Assembly: GCA_026004095.1 (NCBI GenBank)
Contig: BPIL01000003.1
Coordinates: forward strand, 1 to 64,000
Length of the DNA: 64,000 nucleotides
From: Meiothermus sp.
GTDB taxonomy: Bacteria > Deinococcota > Deinococci > Deinococcales > Thermaceae
Reading direction: 5' to 3'
The notes under the pieces were generated by a model. The model was not told where the DNA came from, did not search any database, and was given only the letters and a program-made list of their open reading frames with translations. Of this stretch, positions 18,937 to 28,442 are shown piece after piece; position 1 is the first letter of the stretch, and each line of letters begins with the position of its first letter. The position numbers and the translations under genes are program-made.

Positions 18937-20937
18937 ATGTTCCGCTACCAAGGCCCCGAACCCAAAGGCGACCAGCCCCAGGCCATTGCCGCCCTCACCG
19001 AAGCCCTGCGCGATGGCGAGCGCTTTGTCACCCTCCTGGGCGCGACCGGCACCGGCAAGACCGTGACCATGGCCAAGGTGATCGAGGCCTTGCAGCGCCC
19101 GGCCTTGGTCATGGCCCCCAACAAGGTGCTGGCCGCGCAACTGGCGGCCGAGTTCCGCGAGCTTTTCCCCCAGAACGCGGTGGAGTTTTTTATCAGCTAC
19201 TACGACTACTACCAGCCCGAGGCCTACGTGCCGGGACGCGACCTGTACATCGAGAAAGACGCCAGCATCAACCCCGAGATCGAGCGGCTGCGCCACTCCA
19301 CCACCCGCAGCCTGCTCACCCGGCGCGACGTGATTGTGGTGGCCTCGGTCTCGGCTATCTACGGCCTGGGCAGCCCCGAGGACTACAAAAACATGAGCCT
19401 GGTGGTGGAGGTGGGGCAGGATTACCCCCGCGAGCGGCTGATCGAGCGGCTGGTGGACTTGCAGTACGAGCGGGGCGATCTGCAGCTTTCGGCCGGGCGC
19501 TTCAGGGCCAGGGGTGAGGTGCTCGAGGTCTGGCCGGCCTACGAAGAGGAGCCCATCCGCATCGAGCTGTTCGGCGACACCATCGACCGGGTGACGGTGG
19601 TGCACCCCGTGACGGGCGAACGCCTCAAAGATTTGCCGGGCTTTGTGCTGCTCTCGGCCACCCACTACGCCACCCCGGAGTGGCGGCTCAAGGAGGCCAT
19701 CCCGCAAATCCGGCGGGAACTGGAGGAGCGGCTTAGGGAGCTCGAGGCCGAGGGCAAGCTGCTGGAGGCCCAGCGGCTCAAGGAGCGCACCCTCTACGAC
19801 CTGGAGATGCTGGGGGTGATGGGCACCTGCCCCGGCATCGAGAACTACAGCCGGTTTTTGTCGGGCAAGGCCCCCGGCGAGCCGCCCTACACCCTGCTCG
19901 ACTACTTTCCCGAGGACTACCTGGTGCTCCTGGATGAGTCGCATGTGAGCGTGCCGCAGATCCGGGGGATGTACAACGGCGACCACATGCGCAAGAAAAC
20001 CCTGGTGGACTACGGCTTCCGCCTGCCCAGCGCCCTGGACAACCGCCCCCTCCGGTTCAACGAGTTTTTGGAGCGGGTGGGGCAGGTGGTGTTTGTCTCG
20101 GCCACGCCGGGGCCCTACGAGCTCGAGGTCTCGGGCCGGGTGGTGGAGCAGATCATCCGCCCCACCGGCCTCTTAGACCCCCGGGTGACGGTCAAACCCA
20201 CCGCCGGCCAGATCGAAGACCTGATGGGGGCCATCCGCACCCGCGCGGCCCGGGGCGAGCGCACCCTGGTGACCGTGCTCACGGTGCGCATGGCCGAGGA
20301 GCTCACCGCCTACCTGGTGGAGCACGGGGTGCGGGCCCGCTACCTGCACCACGAACTCGACGCCTTCGAGCGCCAGGCCCTGCTGCGCGACCTGCGGCTG
20401 GGCTACTTCGATGCCCTGGTGGGCATCAACCTGCTGCGCGAGGGCCTCGACCTGCCCGAGGTCTCGCTGGTGGCCATCCTGGATGCCGACAAGCAGGGCT
20501 TCCTGCGCTCCGAACGCTCCCTGATCCAGACCATCGGGCGGGCTGCCCGCAACGTGGGGGGCGAGGTGTTCCTCTACGCCGACACCGTGTCAGACGCTAT
20601 GAAGGCCGCCATTGAGGAGACCAACCGCCGCCGGGCCCTGCAGGAAGCCTACAACCTCGAGCACGGCATCACCCCCGCCACCGTGCAGAAGTCGGTGCGC
20701 AAGCTGGTCAAGCCCGAGGACTACGAGGCCGAGGCCGCCGAGGCAGTGCTGGACGACCCGGCGCTCTTACAGAGCCTGCTGGAGCAGCTCGAGACCGAGA
20801 TGTGGGCGGCCTCCGAGGCCCTCGACTTCGAGAAGGCCGCCAGCCTGCGCGACCAGATGCGGAGCCTCGAGGCCCGCATCAAAGGCCTGCCCGAACCCAC
20901 CACCGCCGGCAAAGCCCGGCGCCGCCGCAAGCGCTAA
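18937..20937 (+). CDS. uvrB: excinuclease ABC subunit B
   Basis: Damage-verifying helicase-like subunit of nucleotide excision repair. 666 residues from the ATG at 18937 ([17 protein letters not shown], the Thermus-type start); the ORF-track extension to 18874 overlaps the antitoxin gene and is rejected. Walker [14 protein letters not shown], the beta-hairpin region [21 protein letters not shown] (motif II), [17 protein letters not shown] and QTIGRAARN (motif VI) are all intact. A C-terminal UVR motif ([19 protein letters not shown]) binds UvrC. The last four bases overlap the convergent ndk stop. Confidence 0.97.
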   Translation: MFRYQGPEPKGDQPQAIAALTEALRDGERFVTLLGATGTGKTVTMAKVIEALQRPALVMAPNKVLAAQLAAEFRELFPQNAVEFFISYYDYYQPEAYVPGRDLYIEKDASINPEIERLRHSTTRSLLTRRDVIVVASVSAIYGLGSPEDYKNMSLVVEVGQDYPRERLIERLVDLQYERGDLQLSAGRFRARGEVLEVWPAYEEEPIRIELFGDTIDRVTVVHPVTGERLKDLPGFVLLSATHYATPEWRLKEAIPQIRRELEERLRELEAEGKLLEAQRLKERTLYDLEMLGVMGTCPGIENYSRFLSGKAPGEPPYTLLDYFPEDYLVLLDESHVSVPQIRGMYNGDHMRKKTLVDYGFRLPSALDNRPLRFNEFLERVGQVVFVSATPGPYELEVSGRVVEQIIRPTGLLDPRVTVKPTAGQIEDLMGAIRTRAARGERTLVTVLTVRMAEELTAYLVEHGVRARYLHHELDAFERQALLRDLRLGYFDALVGINLLREGLDLPEVSLVAILDADKQGFLRSERSLIQTIGRAARNVGGEVFLYADTVSDAMKAAIEETNRRRALQEAYNLEHGITPATVQKSVRKLVKPEDYEAEAAEAVLDDPALLQSLLEQLETEMWAASEALDFEKAASLRDQMRSLEARIKGLPEPTTAGKARRRRKR

Positions 20938-21350
20938 CCGATAATCTCTTCAGGCTTGAAGAAAATACCAATTTCGCGCTGGGCGCTCTCCGGGCTGTCC
21001 GAGCCGTGGATCACGTTTTCGTCCACGGTGGTGGCAAAGTCGGCGCGGATGGTACCGGGGGCGGCTTCCCAGGGGCGGGTGGCCCCCATCAGGCGGCGCA
21101 TCTCGGCGATGACCCCCGGCCCCTCCACCACCATCGCCACCACCGGGCCGCTGGTGATGAAGTTGACCAGCCCCTCAAAGAAGGGCTTGCCCCTGTGCTC
21201 GCCGTAGTGGGTCTCGGCGGTCTCGCGGGGTATGACCATCTTCTTCATCGCCACAATCTTGAAGCCCTTGCGCTCGATGCGGTTGATAATCTCGCCGGTG
21301 AGGCCCCGGCGCACGCCGTCGGGTTTGACCATGATGTAGGTGCGTTCCAT
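20934..21350 (-). CDS. ndk: nucleoside diphosphate kinase
   Basis: Transfers the gamma-phosphate among nucleoside triphosphates through a phospho-histidine. 138 residues. The start [19 protein letters not shown] is canonical, and [16 protein letters not shown] contains the catalytic His. Complete and normal. It overlaps uvrB by 4 nt tail to tail. No clear terminator separates them, so the 3' ends may be antisense. Confidence 0.96.
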   Translation of the reverse strand: MERTYIMVKPDGVRRGLTGEIINRIERKGFKIVAMKKMVIPRETAETHYGEHRGKPFFEGLVNFITSGPVVAMVVEGPGVIAEMRRLMGATRPWEAAPGTIRADFATTVDENVIHGSDSPESAQREIGIFFKPEEIIG

Positions 21351-21415
21351 ACCGCCCTAGAGTTTACACGCTGCCGGCCAATTGCAGAAGGTCGGCGCGG
21401 GGGCCCCCGCTGCCA

Positions 21416-21448
21416 TATAAAGACCCTCCCCGCCTTGGGGGAGGGCCA
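21416..21448 (-). terminator. Rho-independent terminator after the PpiD-like gene
   Basis: Minus strand GGCCCTCCCC-CAAGG-CGGGGAGGGTC followed by TTTATAT, starting 15 nt after the stop at 21463. Confidence 0.85.
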
Positions 21449-21462
21449 CAAACAGTACGGGA

Positions 21463-23325
21463 TTAGCGGTTGGCCGGGGTGCTTTGATTGGTGCCAGGCT
21501 GGGACGAGTTGCCGCTGGGCTGGCTCTCGTTGGTCTTGGGCTGCTCTTGTTTGGGCTCTTCTTTGGGGGTCAGGGCGGTCAGCACCTTTTGCAGGTTGTT
21601 CTCTACCTTGGCGGCCTTGCGCACCTCCTCCAACCACTTCTGCGCGGCCTCGGCCCGGCGGCTGGCTAGTACCTGCTGGCGGGCTTCTTCCCTGACCTCC
21701 TCAAAGGGGCGCAGCACCTCGGCCTTGCGGTCGTTGACGATGAGCACCTGGAAGCTCCCGTCCTCGAGCTTCACCACCTCGCTCACCTCACCCAGCGGCC
21801 CTTTGGGGAAGGTGCCGCGGGTCAGGAAGACCAGCCGGTTGGGTACGGGGGGCATGGTGCCGGGGTTGACCACGCCATAATCCTGCACGGTGCCGTTGTT
21901 GGCCTTAGCCAGATCCTCGAGCTTGCCGCCTTTGAGGGCGGCGGCCCGGAAGGCATCGGCCTTGGCCTTGTCTTCCTTCTTGAAGTTCACCGCCTGCACC
22001 TTGGCCGAGGCCGGGATGGTGAAGTTGGCCAGGTTGGCGTCGTAGTACCTGCGCACCTCGGCTTCCGTCACAGTGATGTCGCGGGTTTTCCACTGCTGGG
22101 CCTGGGCGACCACATCGCTTTTGGAGCCGAAGAAGGGCTGGCCCAGGGTTTGGGCAAACTGGTAGGCCGCCTCCCGGCTGATGAGCTGTTCCAGCGTCTG
22201 GGGCATGAAGAACTGCACGGCCAGCTCCCCCAGGCCCTGCTGCAGAAGCTGGGGCACCTGCGGGTTGGCAAAGACCGACTGGGTTACCTCGGTCAGCTTG
22301 ATCTCGGTATCACCGACCTTAGCCACAACCGGGTTTTCAAATTTGTAGGTGGAGCCTTCGGCAAACTTCACGTTGGCCTTGGCCCGCAATTCTTCGATGT
22401 AGGCTTCCAGGGCGCCCTGGCCCTTGATGCGCTTGGCGTCTTCCTTGACCCGATCCTTGACCTCTTCAAACTTCACATCGCCCGCCGGGAGGTACTTCTC
22501 GACCTTCACGATGTAGAAGCGGCCCCCCGCCTCGATGGGTTTGCTGATCTGTCCGTCGCGCAGCTTGAAGACCGCCTCGGCCACCGCGTTGGGGAAGACC
22601 ACCCGGGTCACCGGGCCGGGCTCGCTCTGGCCGGCCTGGGCGCCCAGGGCCCCGCCCTGCTCGGCGTTCAGCTTGGAATTGGCCTTGGCGATGGCGGCAA
22701 AATCCGCGCCGGGAGCGGTCACCTCGGCGTAGATTTTGTCGGCGGTGGTCTTGTCATCCACCACAATCTGGCGGGCCTGCACCCGTTCTTCGTTTTTGTA
22801 CTGATCGCGGTTCAGCTCGAAGTACAGCCGCATCTCTTCTTCGGTCGGCTCGGCTTTTTTCTGGATTTCCTCTACCCGCTTATTGATGCGGATCTGGTCG
22901 CGCAACTCGTTGCGCAACTGCGAGTCGGTGTAGCCCACCTGGGTCAGGAAACGGTCGTAGTCTTCCTTCTTTTGCAGGCCGAAGCGCTCCTTGATGGTGT
23001 CGAGCTCTTTCTTGAGCTCCCCGCTGGAGACCCGCACGCGCGCGGTGTCCTGCAACAGCGCGGTGGTCACGATCATCCGATCGACGAAGTTGACCTCGGC
23101 CAGATTTTTCAGAAGACCCTGGGGGTTGGTGCTCAAAATGGGGTCACTCTGCTGGGCCCTGGCCAGATCCAGCTCGTAGACCGGGCGACCGTTCACGGTG
23201 AACTCGGTCTTGCCCTGGGTGCTGCGCTGGCCCTGGGGGGTAAAGAGCAGAACCGAACCCACCACAAAGGCCAGGGCCAGAACCCCGAAAATAACCGCAA
23301 CTACCCTTCTGTTGATTCCAAACAC
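21463..23325 (-). CDS. membrane-anchored peptidyl-prolyl isomerase, PpiD/SurA-like
   Basis: Periplasmic folding factor of 620 residues. One N-terminal membrane anchor (VVAVIFGVLALAFVVGSVLLF, residues 9-29) is followed by a SurA_N-like helical region. A parvulin-type domain lies at about 175-275 (ARQIVVDDKTTADKIYAEV ... GQISKPIEAGGRFYIVKVEKY) and a second, more divergent one at about 420-560 (GPLGEVSEVVKLEDGSFQVLIV). The C-terminus is a low-complexity tail rich in Pro, Asn, Ser and Gln. It probably assists outer-membrane or secreted proteins such as SlpA. The promoter side abuts the tRNA-Arg region. Confidence 0.87.
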   Translation of the reverse strand: MFGINRRVVAVIFGVLALAFVVGSVLLFTPQGQRSTQGKTEFTVNGRPVYELDLARAQQSDPILSTNPQGLLKNLAEVNFVDRMIVTTALLQDTARVRVSSGELKKELDTIKERFGLQKKEDYDRFLTQVGYTDSQLRNELRDQIRINKRVEEIQKKAEPTEEEMRLYFELNRDQYKNEERVQARQIVVDDKTTADKIYAEVTAPGADFAAIAKANSKLNAEQGGALGAQAGQSEPGPVTRVVFPNAVAEAVFKLRDGQISKPIEAGGRFYIVKVEKYLPAGDVKFEEVKDRVKEDAKRIKGQGALEAYIEELRAKANVKFAEGSTYKFENPVVAKVGDTEIKLTEVTQSVFANPQVPQLLQQGLGELAVQFFMPQTLEQLISREAAYQFAQTLGQPFFGSKSDVVAQAQQWKTRDITVTEAEVRRYYDANLANFTIPASAKVQAVNFKKEDKAKADAFRAAALKGGKLEDLAKANNGTVQDYGVVNPGTMPPVPNRLVFLTRGTFPKGPLGEVSEVVKLEDGSFQVLIVNDRKAEVLRPFEEVREEARQQVLASRRAEAAQKWLEEVRKAAKVENNLQKVLTALTPKEEPKQEQPKTNESQPSGNSSQPGTNQSTPANR

Positions 23326-23368
23326 TTGACTGCCTCCTCTATGCGGTGCTACCCTGCTTGGTGCTTAT

Positions 23369-23444
23369 GCACCCGTAGCTCAGTGGATAGAGCGTTCGCC
23401 TCCGGAGCGAAAGGTCACAGGTTCGAGTCCTGTCGGGTGCGCCA
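23369..23444 (+). tRNA. tRNA-Arg (anticodon CCG)
   Basis: A 76-nt cloverleaf. Acceptor GCACCCG pairs with CGGGTGC, D-arm GCTC/GAGC, anticodon stem TTCGC/GCGAA with loop CTCCGGA (anticodon CCG), T-arm ACAGG-TTCGAGT-CCTGT. The 3' CCA is encoded. It reads the GC-rich CGG codon. Confidence 0.97.
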
Positions 23445-23695
23445 GCTTCTTGGGGTCGGGCCTGGCCCGGCCCCTTTTTCCGGTAGCATCGCCCACCGAA
23501 CTCTTTGTACCCCGATAAGCTAAGACCCGGGTTAAGCATCAGCGAACCTACGCCAAGGGCCGATTGTAGCATACCTGGCCGGTGGTTTTGGAAGCGACGT
23601 CGCGATGGCCGGGGTTGCCCAGCGCTACAATTGGTACGGCGCGTTTTGTGCAGGGGTATGCAGAACCTTTCCTGGAGGAGCGATTTATAGAGGGG

Positions 23696-24400
23696 GTGGA
23701 TGATGCCGCCCGCCTGACCTGGCCGGGCAGCTTGCAGGCGGCAGCGGCGCTGCAAGCCGAGCTTGCTAGGGCCGTGGTGCTGGCCGGGAACCCCTGTGGG
23801 GCCCGGTATATCGCGGCCCTGGATGCCTCCCACCCGACCCGTTTTTCCAGGCAAAAAGGCCCCTCGGTGGCGGTGGCGGTCTTGTGGGACAGGCAGACGG
23901 GGGGGGTGCTCGAGGTCGCCGCAGCCCAGATGGACGCGGCCGAGCTCTTTCCCTACATTCCCGGCTACCTATCGTTCCGCGAGGCCCCGCTGTACCTGGC
24001 GGCCCTGGCCCGGCTATCCCGCCTGCCCGAGGTGCTCCTGGTGGACGGACAGGGCATCGCGCACCCCAGGCGGCTGGGCATTGCCGCCCACCTGGGGGTG
24101 CACCTGAACCTCCCAGCCCTAGGGGTTGCCAAAACCCTGCTTTGGGGCCGGCCAGAGGGTGTACTGCCTTTGGAGGCGGGTTCAGCGGTGCGCTTGCTGG
24201 ATGGGGGGGCGCAGATTGGCTGGCTTTTCCGTAGCCGCACTGGGGTTCGTCCGCTGGTGGTCTCGCCGGGCCACCGGGTGGGCATGGAAGAGAGCCTGGC
24301 TTTGGTGCGCTTGCTGATGGGGAAGACCCGCCTGCCCGAGCCCCTGCGCCAGGCCCACCTACACGCAGGGTTGCAGCGGCGGCAGGCCAATGTGAGGTGA
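23696..24400 (+). CDS. nfi: endonuclease V (deoxyinosine 3' endonuclease)
   Basis: Repair nuclease that nicks DNA 3' to deaminated adenine. Blocks: IAALDASHPTRF (first catalytic Asp), FPYIPGYLSFREAPL (wedge motif PYIP and catalytic Glu), LLVDGQGIAHPRRLGIAAHLG (second Asp) and LGVAKTLLWG. The start is uncertain. The ORF opens at 23582, but by comparison with compact family members the GTG at 23696 (VDDAARLTWPGSLQAA) fits the expected length (234 residues); a V/TTG start between 23640 and 23690 cannot be excluded. Followed by the Tat-exported hydrolase, separate unit. Confidence 0.88.
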   Translation: MDDAARLTWPGSLQAAAALQAELARAVVLAGNPCGARYIAALDASHPTRFSRQKGPSVAVAVLWDRQTGGVLEVAAAQMDAAELFPYIPGYLSFREAPLYLAALARLSRLPEVLLVDGQGIAHPRRLGIAAHLGVHLNLPALGVAKTLLWGRPEGVLPLEAGSAVRLLDGGAQIGWLFRSRTGVRPLVVSPGHRVGMEESLALVRLLMGKTRLPEPLRQAHLHAGLQRRQANVR

Positions 24401-24487
24401 GCCTACATTGGGCTGAACCCCCTAAGCTATGGTTTTTTACGTACTTTATTTCGTCAAGCAAGATGAGAAAACCCTAAGGAGGCTCGT

Positions 24488-25402
24488 ATGAGTAAAGTTT
24501 CTCGTCGCCAAGCCCTCAAGCTGCTGGGTGCTACCGGTGCGGTGGCGGCTGCCGGTACGATACCCACCATGGCTCAACAGGCGTCTGCGATGCCCAATGG
24601 GGCCGGCTTTTACCGGTTCAAACTGGGGGATTTTACCCTAACGGTTTTGAGCGACGGTCAGACCCCCCCTGGCAACGCCTTTCCCAACTGGGGGGCGAAC
24701 CCTGGCAGGCAGGCCGAGTTTGAAGCAGCCCTGCGGGAGAACTTCCTCGAGCCCACCCAGTTCATCAACAACTTCAACCCCATGGTCATCGACACCGGGC
24801 GGGCCAAGATTCTCATCGATACCGGCCGGGGCCAGGCCGGGCAACTGCTGAACAACCTGGCCAACGCCGGCTTGCGGCCTGCCGATATCAATATCGTCTT
24901 CATCACCCACGGCCACGGCGACCATATTGGCGGCCTGGTGCGGGATGGGCAGCCGGTGTTTGCCAACGCCCAGCACGTCATCGGCGAGACCGAGCTACAG
25001 TTCTGGCTCTCCCAGGCCACCCCACCCGCCAACCTGGTGGCCCTGCGCGACCGCTTTACCCGGGTGCGTCCTGGGGCCGAGATTGCCCCCGGCGTCACCG
25101 CAGTGGATACCCCGGGCCACACCGTAGGGCACCTGGCCGTACAGGTAACCTCGGGTGGACGGACGCTGTGGCACCTGGGCGATGCCGGGGGCCACTACAT
25201 CCTCTCCCTGCGCTTCCCCGATCACTACCTGGGCTTTGACAACAACCCCCAGCAGGCCGTGGCCACCCGGGCCCGGCTGTGGCAGGCCGCGGCGGCGGAG
25301 CGGATTATGGTGGTGGGCTACCACTTCGCCTGGCCGGGCGTGGGCTACGTGCGCCGCGCGGGCAACGCCTACGAGTTCGTGCCGGCCTTCTTCACTTTCT
25401 AG
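24488..25402 (+). CDS. Tat-exported MBL-fold hydrolase
   Basis: A secreted or periplasmic metallo-beta-lactamase-fold enzyme of 304 residues. A twin-arginine signal opens the protein (SRRQALKLLGATGAVAAAG, cleavage near TMAQQASA). Metal ligands: THGHGDHIGG around residue 139, DTPGHTVGHLA near 207, HLGDAGGHY near 230 and VVGYHF near 277. The layout resembles MBL-fold lactonase or aryl-ester hydrolases, but the substrate is unknown. AAGGAGG precedes the ATG. Its TAG stop lies within the CTAG target duplication of the downstream insertion sequence, so the reading frame is intact despite the insertion. Confidence 0.85.
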   Translation: MSKVSRRQALKLLGATGAVAAAGTIPTMAQQASAMPNGAGFYRFKLGDFTLTVLSDGQTPPGNAFPNWGANPGRQAEFEAALRENFLEPTQFINNFNPMVIDTGRAKILIDTGRGQAGQLLNNLANAGLRPADINIVFITHGHGDHIGGLVRDGQPVFANAQHVIGETELQFWLSQATPPANLVALRDRFTRVRPGAEIAPGVTAVDTPGHTVGHLAVQVTSGGRTLWHLGDAGGHYILSLRFPDHYLGFDNNPQQAVATRARLWQAAAAERIMVVGYHFAWPGVGYVRRAGNAYEFVPAFFTF

Positions 25403-26265
25403 AATCTACAAACCACCTTACCCAAATCAGGCACTGCAGTTATGTTTAGAGCATGAACCGCCGTGCTTACCCATCGGACGTCCGTGATGAGGAATGGGCT
25501 CTGGTGCTGCCCTATTTGACCCTCGCCCCGCTGGAAGCACCCCAGCGCAAGTACGACCTGCGCGAAGTGTTCAACGCCCTGCGCTGGATGGTTCGAACCG
25601 GTGCTCAGTGGGACTACCTGCCCCACGACTTCCCACCCCCCCATATCGTTCAGGCGCAAGCCTACCGCTGGATGAACCGGGGGGTCTTCGAAGACCTGGT
25701 ACACGACCTGCGCATGACCCTGCGAATGCTCCAGGGCAAAGCCGCCCATCCCAGCGCTGCCATCTACGATGCTCGCACCCTACAGTCCACCCCGCAAAGT
25801 GGGGAGCGGGCCGGATACGATGGGTACAAACGACGCAAGGGAAGCAAAGTTCACCTGGCGGTAGATACCCTGGGGCATCTGCTGGCCCTGGTAGTAACGG
25901 CGGCCAGTGAACAGGAACGGGCCCAGGTGGGAGCCCTCAGTCAACAGGTGCAGGAAGTGACGGGGGAGCAGGTGGAAGTGGCCTTTGTGGATCAGGGTTA
26001 CACTGGGGAGGAAGCGGCACAAGCGGCAGAGGCGGAAGGCATCGCCCTGTGTGTGGTCAAGGTGGAAGGGGCCAAACGAGGATTCGTGCTGCTGCCGAAG
26101 CGTTGGGTGGTGGAACGTTCGTTTGCCTGGACATCCCGGTTTCGCAGGCTGGCGCGAGACTATGAGCGGCTGGCTGAGACCTTGCGAGGTTGGCACTGGT
26201 TGGCTTTTTCGATTCTGATGACAGCGAAAACTGTGGAGCTTTTACGAACAGCTAGTTAGCAGGCT
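25403..26265 (+). mobile_element. IS5-family insertion sequence (863 bp)
   Basis: The element is bounded on both sides by the tetranucleotide CTAG (25399-25402 and 26266-26269), the YTAR-type target duplication known for IS5-family members. Its ends form an imperfect inverted repeat: AATCTACAAACCA on the left against AGCCTGCTAACTA read inward from the right (8 of 13 matches). It carries one transposase ORF filling most of its length. It separates the Tat-exported hydrolase from what looks like its original terminator at 26290. The intact transposase suggests recent insertion. Confidence 0.8.
25453..26259 (+). CDS. IS5-family DDE transposase
   Basis: 268 residues, complete. The N-terminus ([15 protein letters not shown] ... 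[21 protein letters not shown]) is the DUF4096-like region of the family. Catalytic residues: Asp in [10 protein letters not shown], Asp in [13 protein letters not shown] and Glu in [18 protein letters not shown], with the usual Y-(2)-R-(3)-E-like C-terminal signature nearby. No frameshift is needed for expression, unlike some subgroups. Codon use is less GC3-biased than its neighbours. Confidence 0.93.
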   Translation: MNRRAYPSDVRDEEWALVLPYLTLAPLEAPQRKYDLREVFNALRWMVRTGAQWDYLPHDFPPPHIVQAQAYRWMNRGVFEDLVHDLRMTLRMLQGKAAHPSAAIYDARTLQSTPQSGERAGYDGYKRRKGSKVHLAVDTLGHLLALVVTAASEQERAQVGALSQQVQEVTGEQVEVAFVDQGYTGEEAAQAAEAEGIALCVVKVEGAKRGFVLLPKRWVVERSFAWTSRFRRLARDYERLAETLRGWHWLAFSILMTAKTVELLRTAS

Positions 26266-26289
26266 CTAGGCCCCTTCCTGGAACCCCGG

Positions 26290-26325
26290 CCCCCTCGTGG
26301 TAAAGACCTCGAGGGGGTCTTATAC
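26290..26325 (+). terminator. Rho-independent terminator, probably of the Tat-exported hydrolase
   Basis: CCCCCTCG, a 12-nt loop, CGAGGGGG, then TCTTATACTTTTG. It now lies beyond the insertion sequence. Its tail includes TATACT, a possible -10 for the following ligase gene. Confidence 0.75.
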
Positions 26326-26352
26326 TTTTGTTACAACCCGAAGCGAGAGGAG

Positions 26353-27972
26353 ATGCCCATGCAGTCCACCATGATGGATTTTCCCCTGACCCTGCCGCAC
26401 CTTTTGGAGCGGGCCGGCAAGCTGTTTCCAAAGGAAGAAATTGTGACCCGGCTGCCCGACAAGTCGCTGCACCGCTACACCTTTGGCGATTTTTACCAGC
26501 GTTCGCGTAGGCTGGCCTCGGCCCTGCAAAAGGCCGGGCTGCAAAAGGGCGACCGCGTAGCCACCCTCTCCTGGAACACCTACGCCCACCTCGAGGCCTA
26601 CTTTGGCATCCCGGCGGCCGGGGGGGTGCTGCACCCGCTGAACCTGCGGCTGCACCCCTCCGATATCGCCTATATCATCAACCACGCCCAGGACAGGTTT
26701 TTGATCGTAGACGATGTGCTCTTGAAGCTGTATGAAGCGGTAAGGGAGCAGGTGAACCTGGAGAAGGTGATTGTGGTGCCCCTCTCAGGCCAGCCGGTGC
26801 CGGAGGGCTTCATGAGCTACGAGGACTTCCTGGCCACCGGCGACCCCGACTTCAGCTACCCCGCCCTCGAGGAGCGCGACGCCGCCGGGATGTGCTACAC
26901 CTCCGGTACCACCGGCAAGCCCAAGGGGGTGGTCTACTCGCACCGCTCCATTGCCCTGCACAGCCTGGCCTCGGCCCTGCCCGATGCCCTGAACCTGGCC
27001 GGCCACGATGTGCTGCTGCCGGTGGTGCCCATGTTCCACGTGCTGGCCTGGGGGCTGCCCTTCACCGGGGTGATGGTGGGCAGCAAGATGGTGCTGCCAG
27101 GGCCCCACCTCGACCCGGTGAGCCTGCTGGATCTGTTCGAGTCGGAACAGGTGACCAAGACCGCCGGGGTGCCCACCATCTGGCTGGGGGTGCTGCAAGC
27201 CCTCGAGAAAGAACCCACCCGCTGGAAGCTCAAACCGATGGAGATGGTGGTGGGGGGGAGCGCGGCCCCCGAGGCCATGATCCGGGCCTACGACCGCCTG
27301 GGCCACACCGTGCTGCACGCCTGGGGCATGACCGAGATGAGCCCGCTGGGCACCGTGAGCCGGCTCAAGCGCTACCTGCGGGGCGACCCGGCGCTCGAGT
27401 ACCGCTACCGGGCCCAGCAAGGCCTGCCCACCCCCTGGGTGGAGATCCGGGCGGTGGGTGAGCAGGGCGTGGTGCCCTGGGACGGGCAGTCGCTGGGCGA
27501 GCTGCAGGTGCGGGGGCCCTGGGTGGCCGCGAGCTACTACAACCTGGAAGAAGAGTCCGACAAGTGGACCCCCGACGGCTGGTTCCGTACCGGCGACGTG
27601 GTGGCGATTGACCCCGAGGGCTACATCCGCATTGCCGATCGCACCAAAGACCTGATCAAGTCCGGCGGCGAGTGGATCAGCTCGATTGACCTGGAGAACG
27701 CCCTGATGGCCCATCCGGCCGTCAAAGAGGCCGCGGTGATCGCCATACCCGACCCCAAGTGGGACGAGCGCCCGCTGGCCGCGGTGGTGCTCAAGGAGGG
27801 GGCTAGCGTTACCCCGGAGGAGCTGGCCCGGTTTTTGGAGCCTCGGTTTGCCAAGTGGTGGCTGCCGGATGCCTATGTCTTCCTGGACGAGATTCCCCGC
27901 ACCAGCACCGGCAAGTTCCTCAAGTCCAAGCTGCGGGAGCAGTTCAGGAACTACCGGCAAGTACCGCAGTAG
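26353..27972 (+). CDS. long-chain fatty-acid--CoA ligase
   Basis: ATP-dependent acyl-CoA synthetase of 539 residues, closely resembling the Thermus long-chain acyl-CoA synthetase in length and layout. P-loop YTSGTTGKPKGVVYSHRS at about 180-197, HAWGMTEMSP (A5), GWFRTGDVVAIDPEGY (A7), RTKDLIKSGGEWIS (A8 hinge) and the catalytic lysine in RTSTGKFLKSKL (A10) are present. AGAGGAG precedes the ATG at 26353; an ATG two codons later is the alternative. It activates fatty acids for beta-oxidation or lipid synthesis. A single-gene unit by spacing. Confidence 0.92.
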   Translation: MPMQSTMMDFPLTLPHLLERAGKLFPKEEIVTRLPDKSLHRYTFGDFYQRSRRLASALQKAGLQKGDRVATLSWNTYAHLEAYFGIPAAGGVLHPLNLRLHPSDIAYIINHAQDRFLIVDDVLLKLYEAVREQVNLEKVIVVPLSGQPVPEGFMSYEDFLATGDPDFSYPALEERDAAGMCYTSGTTGKPKGVVYSHRSIALHSLASALPDALNLAGHDVLLPVVPMFHVLAWGLPFTGVMVGSKMVLPGPHLDPVSLLDLFESEQVTKTAGVPTIWLGVLQALEKEPTRWKLKPMEMVVGGSAAPEAMIRAYDRLGHTVLHAWGMTEMSPLGTVSRLKRYLRGDPALEYRYRAQQGLPTPWVEIRAVGEQGVVPWDGQSLGELQVRGPWVAASYYNLEEESDKWTPDGWFRTGDVVAIDPEGYIRIADRTKDLIKSGGEWISSIDLENALMAHPAVKEAAVIAIPDPKWDERPLAAVVLKEGASVTPEELARFLEPRFAKWWLPDAYVFLDEIPRTSTGKFLKSKLREQFRNYRQVPQ

Positions 27973-28007
27973 GAGGCCGTATAAACCCTGGATGAGGGCA
28001 TGCACCT

Positions 28008-28036
28008 TTGACAGCATCCATATGGAACAATACCAT
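28008..28036 (+). promoter_or_regulatory. promoter of the RES-Xre toxin-antitoxin pair
   Basis: TTGACA (28008-28013), 17-nt spacer, TACCAT (28031-28036). The predicted start site at about 28043 coincides with the ATG at 28044, giving a leaderless mRNA and excluding the earlier TTG and ATG starts of the ORF track. Confidence 0.75.
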
Positions 28037-28043
28037 GTCCTTT

Positions 28044-28442
28044 ATGGGACAAACCGTTGGGTTGCGCTTCGACTTTTCGCCCGATGAGGTGGCCCGCGTG
28101 CGGGAGGGCCTGCCGGTTGAACTCATCGGAGAAATCGCGCAGCGGTATGGTCTGAGCCAGCAGGAGGTGCTCGAGGCTGCGGGCATTCCGCGCAGCAGTG
28201 CGCACCGATATAAGGGGTTTGGACGCCTGAACCGGGAGCAATCCAACCGGCTGTACAAGGTGATGTATCTGCTCCGGAGGGCGGAGGAACTCTTTGGCTC
28301 TGCTCGGCTGGCAGCAGGGTGGATGAATAGTCCCAAGCTGTTTTTACATGGTGCTAGCCCGCTGCAATACCTCGATACCGAGCCCGGTTTTAGGGCCGTT
28401 GAGCATCTGCTGGGGCGCCTGGAAGACGGCCTGGTGACATGA
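28044..28442 (+). CDS. Xre/MbcA/ParS-type antitoxin
   Basis: A 132-residue antitoxin of the RES-Xre class. A helix-turn-helix segment (IAQRYGLSQQEVLEAAGIPRSSAHRY) is followed by the C-terminal toxin-binding DUF2384-like domain (AEELFGSARLAAGWMNSPKLFL ... PLQYLDTEPGFRAVEHLLGRLEDG). The leaderless promoter at 28008 supports ATG 28044. The stop overlaps the toxin ATG (ATGA). Confidence 0.87.
   Translation: MGQTVGLRFDFSPDEVARVREGLPVELIGEIAQRYGLSQQEVLEAAGIPRSSAHRYKGFGRLNREQSNRLYKVMYLLRRAEELFGSARLAAGWMNSPKLFLHGASPLQYLDTEPGFRAVEHLLGRLEDGLVT

Noticed and set aside
23582-23695. Extended N-terminus of endonuclease V
   Set aside because: The first 38 residues lack similarity to the compact family start and are likely upstream sequence; kept only as a possibility in the entry.
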